9,263 nucleotides of DNA, from assembly GCA_026989475.1 (NCBI GenBank), contig JALSJG010000248.1, positions 1-9,263 of the forward strand, written 5' to 3'. This DNA is from Thermaceae bacterium. GTDB lineage: Bacteria > Deinococcota > Deinococci > Deinococcales > Marinithermaceae. Below the pieces are notes generated by a model that was given only the letters and a program-made list of their open reading frames with translations, made no database searches and was not told where the DNA came from. The translations under genes and the position numbers were made by a program. This document shows positions 6,125 to 9,263 of the stretch, one piece after another (the stretch's first letter is position 1; each line of letters begins with the position of its first letter).

Positions 6125-6575
6125 CGAGTAGGGCGACGGGCGCGAGCAGAAGCGCTAGGGGTAGAAGTAACGGGTAGGGCGGGGTGCGGATCGCCTCCAC
6201 CGGGGCGGGCAGGGTAAGCAGGGCGCCGGCGGGGAAGAGGAGCGTGACCGGCACCTCCTCGCCGGGTTGGTAGCGCCCTCCCGCCAGGCGGATGCGGTAA
6301 GGGGTCTTGAGGCCGAAGTTGCTCACTCCGTGGGGGATGGGCACCGCCTCGACCTCGCGGTAGCCCCCCTCGGCAAGGGCCTCGAAAACCCCCCGGGAGC
6401 GGTCGGTGCGGACCACCTTGAGCCAGAGGGTGTCGTTCAACGGGTAGCTGACCTGGAGCTCAAGAAAGGTGCCCTCCTTCCCGGTCAGGATCCGGATGTG
6501 GTCCACCTCGAGGTCGGAGGTGTGGGCGAGGGCTAAAACCGATAGGAGGACGCAAAGCCCAAGAACCCGCCTCAA
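6069..6575 (-). CDS. Exported membrane-anchored PCu(A)C-like protein lacking copper ligands
   Basis: A 168-residue protein with a signal peptide (residues 1-17, hydrophobic core ending ALA), a beta-rich domain (about 20-130), one hydrophobic C-terminal helix (134-152) and an Arg-rich tail (153-168). I recognise no exact family, but the stretch from LNDTLWLKVV (46-55) through VPIPHG (78-83) to PYRIRLAGG...PGEEVPVTLLF (92-114) follows the layout of PCu(A)C (DUF461) copper chaperones, which deliver Cu(I) to the CuA site of cytochrome oxidase. The His, Met and HxM ligands are replaced at the aligned positions (VFEA, YREV, YRI), so copper binding in the usual way is unlikely. It starts at TTG (6575-6573), overlapping the sco stop as TTGA with a GGGGGAAG stretch just upstream, hence coupled to sco. 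The fold assignment is my inference. The tail is read antisense to the end of metX. Confidence 0.75.
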   Translation of the reverse strand: MRRVLGLCVLLSVLALAHTSDLEVDHIRILTGKEGTFLELQVSYPLNDTLWLKVVRTDRSRGVFEALAEGGYREVEAVPIPHGVSNFGLKTPYRIRLAGGRYQPGEEVPVTLLFPAGALLTLPAPVEAIRTPPYPLLLPLALLLAPVALLATRAIRRRRAGRRAAGAR

Positions 6576-7168
6576 AAGCTTCCCCCGTTCGCCAGGATGA
6601 ACCGGAGGTCCTCGACCATCCGCTCGACCTGGTCGATCTCCTCTTGACCGTAATAAATGCGGATCATCCCCTTGGAGTCCACCAGGGTGACGGTGGCGGT
6701 GTGGTCGATGAAACCGCGCTCGTCCCTTTTGGAGTAGACGTAGTACTTTGCCGCCACCTCGGCGATCGCCTCCGGGCTCCCCGAGAGTCCAATGAAGCTC
6801 GGGTCGAAGAGCTTGGCGTAGCGGTCGGTGGCGTCGGGGTCGTCGCGCTCGGGGTCCACGGTGATCATCAGCACCCGTAGGTCCCTGGGTTGCCCGAGCG
6901 CCCGGTAGATCTCGCCGAGCCGATACATCGTCATGGGGCAGATGTCGGGACAGTGGGTGTACCCGAAGAAAAGAAGGACCACCTGTCCCCGCAGCTCGTG
7001 CATGGAAAAGGGGCGGTTTCCAGCCGTATAGAGAGTGAAGTCCGGCGCCGGCTTGGGGTTTTTGAGCACCGTACCCGAGAGGGTGACCCGCGAGCCCCCC
7101 TGGTAGGGCACGAGGAGGGCGGCGGCTCCGAGAAAAAGCAGTAAGGTAGCGGTAAGTAGTCGCCCCAT
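6572..7168 (-). CDS. SCO1/SenC family protein (cytochrome oxidase copper assembly)
   Basis: Thioredoxin-fold, membrane-tethered protein that delivers copper to, or reduces, the CuA site of cytochrome c oxidase subunit II on the outer face of the membrane. From the ATG at 7168 the protein has 198 residues: an N-terminal hydrophobic anchor (4-20) without a lipobox, PAPDFTL (40-46), the copper-binding CPDIC motif (C73 and C77) in FFGYTHCPDICP, ITVDPERDDP, and the third ligand H156 in FIDHTATVTLVD. All three ligands are present, so it should bind copper normally. The frame is open upstream to 7213, but the ATG at 7168 puts the anchor at the N-terminus and lies 7 nt after a TATAGT -10 box, which would give a leaderless mRNA. 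The stop overlaps the next gene's TTG start. Confidence 0.93.
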   Translation of the reverse strand: MGRLLTATLLLFLGAAALLVPYQGGSRVTLSGTVLKNPKPAPDFTLYTAGNRPFSMHELRGQVVLLFFGYTHCPDICPMTMYRLGEIYRALGQPRDLRVLMITVDPERDDPDATDRYAKLFDPSFIGLSGSPEAIAEVAAKYYVYSKRDERGFIDHTATVTLVDSKGMIRIYYGQEEIDQVERMVEDLRFILANGGSF

Positions 7169-7175
7169 CGCGTTC

Positions 7176-7181
7176 ACTATA
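7176..7181 (-). promoter_or_regulatory. -10 box of the sco promoter (leaderless type)
   Basis: On the minus strand TATAGT lies exactly 7 nt before the sco ATG (7168), so transcription would begin at or within a base or two of the start codon. This -10-plus-ATG layout is common in Deinococcota. No clear -35 is seen, and no Shine-Dalgarno sequence lies between. Confidence 0.55.
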
Positions 7182-7186
7182 GCGGC

Positions 7187-7192
7187 TATAAT
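7187..7192 (+). promoter_or_regulatory. -10 box of the bmp transporter promoter
   Basis: A perfect TATAAT is followed by about 38 nt of leader (start near 7199) carrying AAGGAGG (7223-7229), 8 nt before the ATG at 7238. No convincing -35 is seen; the expected position falls on the sco start codon. Confidence 0.6.
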
Positions 7193-7237
7193 GCGCTCTG
7201 GCGTGAACGCCACGCGTGCCGGAAGGAGGAGAGGATT

Positions 7238-8356
7238 ATGAAGCGTTGGGTAACCCTAAGCCTTGCTGCCCTGGTCTTCGCCGGCTTGGGCCTCGCCCAG
7301 GTCCGGGTGGGAATCGCCTTCGACGCCGGCGGCAAGAACGACCGTAGCTTCAACCAGATGGCCTGGGAAGGGGCGACACGAGCCGAGAAGGAATTTGGTA
7401 TCGAGCTCTTTGACTTCGAACCCAACGACCCCAGCCAGGTGGGGCAGGGCATCCGGGCCTTTGCCGAGGAAGGTTTCGACCTGGTGGTCGGCGTGGGCTT
7501 TGCCAACGAGCCGGCGATCACCGCTACCGCCAAGGAGTTCAAGGACGTCAAGTTTGCCGTCATTGACTCGGTGAGCCCGGAGAAGGACAACGTCGCAAGC
7601 CTCATCTTCCGCGAGCAGGAGGGCAGCTTCCTGGTGGGCTACATCGCCGGCAAACTCACCCAGACCGGCGTGGTGGGCTTCATCGGCGGCATGGACATCC
7701 CGCTTATCCACAAGTTCGAGGCCGGCTATCGGGCCGGGGTCGAGTACGCCTGTCAGGAGGACGGCATCCAGTGCAAGGTGCTGGTGAACTACGTGGGCAA
7801 CACCCCGCAGGCCTGGAACGACCCGGGCAAGGCGAAGGAGATCGCCGCCGCCCAGACCTCCCAGGGCGCCGACATCATCTACCACGCCTCCGGAGCCTCG
7901 GGCCTTGGGCTCATTGACTTTGTCAAGCAGAAGAAGTGCCTGAAGGCGAGCGAGCTTCCCGCCGGCGTGAAGTTCATCCGCGATCCCTTCAAGGAGGTCG
8001 CCAGGTACCCCGCCTACGAGAAGGCCTGCAAGGGGGATACCCGGCCGGTCTTCTTCATCGGCGTGGACGCCAACCAGAACTACCTCGGCGATACCGACAA
8101 CAACCCCGAGACCCTGAACCACGGTCTCACCTCGATGATGAAGCGGGTGGACGTGGCCACCTACGAGGTCATCAAGTCGGTGGTCATGGGCACCTTCAAG
8201 GGCGGCATCCACGAGTTCAGCCTCAAGAACGACGGCGTCGGTTACGCGCTGGACGAGTACAACAGGGCCCTGATCCCGAACGCGGTAGAGGAGAAGCTCA
8301 AGGACCTCGTGCAGAAGATCGTCAAGGGCGAAATCGAGGTCCCCGCGGGACGTTAA
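7238..8356 (+). CDS. BMP/PnrA-family ABC transporter substrate-binding protein
   Basis: Periplasmic binding protein of the BMP (basic membrane protein, PnrA/Med) family, whose characterised members bind purine or pyrimidine nucleosides for ABC import. Of its 372 residues, 1-20 form a Sec signal peptide ending GLA before Q21; there is no lipobox cysteine, so the protein is probably soluble rather than a lipoprotein. The family signature DAGGKNDRSFN (29-39) is intact; GVGFANE, a FREQEGSFLVGY-type segment, GFIGGMDIP and FIGVDANQN follow in the expected order. Four cysteines (172, 179, 234, 264) in an exported domain may form disulfides. The ATG at 7238 has AAGGAGG 8 nt upstream and a TATAAT promoter. 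The ATPase gene follows after 54 nt holding a hairpin. The ligand is inferred from the family, not from binding residues. Confidence 0.93.
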   Translation: MKRWVTLSLAALVFAGLGLAQVRVGIAFDAGGKNDRSFNQMAWEGATRAEKEFGIELFDFEPNDPSQVGQGIRAFAEEGFDLVVGVGFANEPAITATAKEFKDVKFAVIDSVSPEKDNVASLIFREQEGSFLVGYIAGKLTQTGVVGFIGGMDIPLIHKFEAGYRAGVEYACQEDGIQCKVLVNYVGNTPQAWNDPGKAKEIAAAQTSQGADIIYHASGASGLGLIDFVKQKKCLKASELPAGVKFIRDPFKEVARYPAYEKACKGDTRPVFFIGVDANQNYLGDTDNNPETLNHGLTSMMKRVDVATYEVIKSVVMGTFKGGIHEFSLKNDGVGYALDEYNRALIPNAVEEKLKDLVQKIVKGEIEVPAGR

Positions 8357-8376
8357 ACCTGCGGTAGCGGTTTTGG

Positions 8377-8397
8377 GCCGGGGCCCGGGGCCCCGGC
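8377..8397 (+). terminator. GC-rich hairpin between substrate-binding protein and ATPase genes
   Basis: GCCGGGGCC (8377-8385) pairs perfectly with GGCCCCGGC (8389-8397) around a 3-nt loop, followed by TTATACTTT. The U-tract is weak and interrupted, so this looks more like a leaky terminator, or an RNA-stabilising 3' hairpin for the bmp transcript, than a full stop. Either would give more binding protein than ATPase. Confidence 0.5.
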
Positions 8398-8398
8398 T

Positions 8399-8404
8399 TA
8401 TACT
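8399..8404 (+). promoter_or_regulatory. -10 box before the ABC ATPase gene (leaderless type)
   Basis: TATACT is followed after 6 nt (TTGGCC) by the GTG start at 8411, with no Shine-Dalgarno sequence. This matches the -10 placement of leaderless genes in Deinococcota. It begins one base after the GC hairpin, so an independent start could supply ATPase and permease mRNA beyond the hairpin. There is no recognisable -35. Confidence 0.5.
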
Positions 8405-8410
8405 TTGGCC

Positions 8411-9263
8411 GTGGCTGAGGTCGCGCTCGAGCTCAAGTGCATCACCAAGCGCTACCCCCTGGTGCTCGCCAACGACTGCATCAGCTTCGACGTGCGCTGG
8501 GGCGAGGTGCACGCGGTGGTGGGGGAAAACGGTGCGGGCAAAAGTACCTTGATGAAGATCGTTTACGGCATGGTCCGCCCCGACGCGGGGGAGATCTACG
8601 TGGACGGCGAGCGGGCGGAGATCCATTCGCCGGCGGATGCGATCCGTCTCGGAATCGGCATGGTCCACCAGCACTTCATGCTGGTGGAGGTCTTTACCGT
8701 GCTCGAGAACATCGTGCTCGGGGGGGAGCCGAGGCGAGGGCACGCGCTGGATTTGGAGACCGCGCGGCGCGAGGTGGCCGCGCTCCTCGAAGAGATCGGA
8801 TTCGAGCTCGACCTCGACGCCAAAATCGAGGATCTTCCGGTAGGTCTCCAGCAGCGGGTGGAGATTCTAAAAACCCTTTACCGCAAGGCCCGGATCCTGA
8901 TCCTCGACGAACCCACCGCGGTGCTCACCCCGCAGGAAGCCTCCGAGCTGTTCCGCTTCCTCCGGGAGTTCGTGGCCCGGGGGAATACCGTGATCTTCAT
9001 CAGCCACAAGCTCGCCGAGGTGATGGAGGTCTCCGACCGGGTCACCGTGATCCGGGACGGGAAGGTTGTGGGGACCGTCGAAACGCCCAAAACCTCGGTC
9101 GAGGAGCTCGCGCGGATGATGGTGGGGCGGGAGGTCATCCTCACGGTGGAAAAGCGCCCCTCGAAGCCCGGCGAGCCCCTTTTGGTGGTGGAGGACCTCT
9201 GGGTCGAGGAGGCGGGGAAGAAACCCCGGGTGGCCGGGGTGGGCCTCGAGGTCCGGGCCGGCG
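8411..9263 (+). CDS. Nucleoside-type ABC importer ATPase, double-domain (3' end cut by window)
   Basis: Cytoplasmic ATPase of the BMP-type nucleoside importers (YufO/NupA- and RbsA-like, two fused nucleotide-binding domains, about 500 residues); 284 residues are visible. The first domain is complete: Walker A GENGAGKST (38-46), Q-loop Q87 in VHQHFMLV, signature LPVGLQQRVEI (142-152), Walker B ILILDE (162-167) followed by PTAVLTPQE, and switch H199 in FISHKL. The signature has Pro at residue 143, where Ser is the usual canonical residue. A linker from about 250 leads to EPLLVVEDLWVEE, the first strand of the second domain. The GTG at 8411 is preferred: it gives the expected N-terminus and follows a TATACT box by 6 nt. 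Permease genes are expected downstream, beyond the window. Confidence 0.94.
   Translation, partial: MAEVALELKCITKRYPLVLANDCISFDVRWGEVHAVVGENGAGKSTLMKIVYGMVRPDAGEIYVDGERAEIHSPADAIRLGIGMVHQHFMLVEVFTVLENIVLGGEPRRGHALDLETARREVAALLEEIGFELDLDAKIEDLPVGLQQRVEILKTLYRKARILILDEPTAVLTPQEASELFRFLREFVARGNTVIFISHKLAEVMEVSDRVTVIRDGKVVGTVETPKTSVEELARMMVGREVILTVEKRPSKPGEPLLVVEDLWVEEAGKKPRVAGVGLEVRAG

Larger units (their letters stand above)
7170..7210. repeat. Inverted repeats around the sco/bmp divergent promoters
   Basis: GCGTTCAC (7170-7177) and its reverse complement GTGAACGC (7203-7210) are 33 bp apart arm to arm, about three helical turns. A second perfect palindrome, TATAGC-G-GCTATA (7178-7190), sits between the arms and overlaps both -10 boxes. 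The right arm also forms a small RNA hairpin, GGCG-TGAA-CGCC, in the bmp leader, followed by the palindrome CACGCGTG (7211-7218). These could be operator half-sites for a shared regulator; none is recognised. Confidence 0.45.

Noticed and set aside
5011..6177. Open frame of 388 codons on the plus strand within metX.
   Set aside because: The Arg/Pro/Gly-rich translation is typical of an out-of-frame reading of high-GC DNA, and metX has all catalytic residues.
7169..7213. N-terminal extension of the SCO protein to 7213.
   Set aside because: It would put 15 extra residues before the membrane anchor, and the -10 box TATAGT lies inside it, 7 nt before the ATG at 7168.
8552..8562. Pro in place of Ser in the ABC signature (LPVGLQQ, about 8837-8857) as a sign of a dead ATPase site.
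   Set aside because: The following VGLQQRVEI is intact, as are Walker A, Walker B and the switch His, and I recall the same variant in related importer ATPases, so it is not evidence of inactivation.
7256..8743. Long open frame (495 codons) on the minus strand opposite the transporter genes.
   Set aside because: It spans two clear genes of known family and is rich in His, Val, Asp and Leu from antisense reading of GC-rich codons; it has no recognisable domain or start signals.
1..9263. tRNA, rRNA, CRISPR, insertion-sequence, prophage or toxin-antitoxin elements.
   Set aside because: No repeat arrays, cloverleaf-like segments, transposase motifs or foreign-composition islands were seen; genes are tightly packed housekeeping and transport functions.

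Overview
The window reads as chromosomal DNA from a thermophilic member of the Deinococcota, most likely family Thermaceae (the Thermus, Meiothermus, Oceanithermus or Marinithermus group). The evidence is high GC with strongly G/C-ending codons, a metY-metX pair closely resembling the Thermus enzymes, csaB paired with a DUF5693 membrane protein (a cell-envelope signature of this group), frequent TTG and GTG starts, and two genes whose -10 box lies 6-7 nt before the start codon, the layout of leaderless transcripts common in Deinococcota. Genus-level placement is inference.

Left block (1-3432, minus strand): a tight operon read right to left. It holds a small DUF2892 membrane protein, uridine/cytidine kinase (udk), a DUF5693 multi-pass membrane protein and csaB, the polysaccharide pyruvyl transferase that makes the pyruvylated wall polymer used to anchor SLH-domain S-layer proteins. 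Junctions are 2 nt, 1 nt and a 16-nt overlap. csaB runs off the left edge.

Centre (3433-6124, plus strand): a methionine biosynthesis operon under a SAM-I riboswitch. The aptamer (about 3557-3666) is followed by mutually exclusive antiterminator and terminator hairpins. The terminator's 3' arm carries the metY Shine-Dalgarno sequence and its T-tract runs into the metY TTG start, so one element could stop both transcription and translation. metY (O-acetylhomoserine sulfhydrylase) and metX (homoserine O-acetyltransferase) together turn homoserine plus acetyl-CoA plus sulfide into homocysteine.

Right-centre (6069-7168, minus strand): a SCO1/SenC protein (cytochrome oxidase CuA-site assembly) overlapping, through TTGA, an exported membrane-anchored protein. 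That protein resembles the PCu(A)C copper chaperone fold but has lost the usual His/Met copper ligands. Its 3' end overlaps the 3' end of metX by 56 bp on the opposite strand.

Right block (7187-9263, plus strand): a BMP-family (PnrA/Med-like) substrate-binding protein followed by the first part of its double-domain ABC ATPase, together the start of a probable nucleoside importer. The ATPase has its own leaderless-type -10 box placed just after a GC-rich hairpin. The sco/bmp divergent promoters are so close that RNA polymerase probably cannot use both at once, and inverted repeats surround them.

There are no tRNA, rRNA, CRISPR or insertion-sequence signals. The only gene-free stretch near 300 bases (3433-3716) is filled by the promoter region and the riboswitch.
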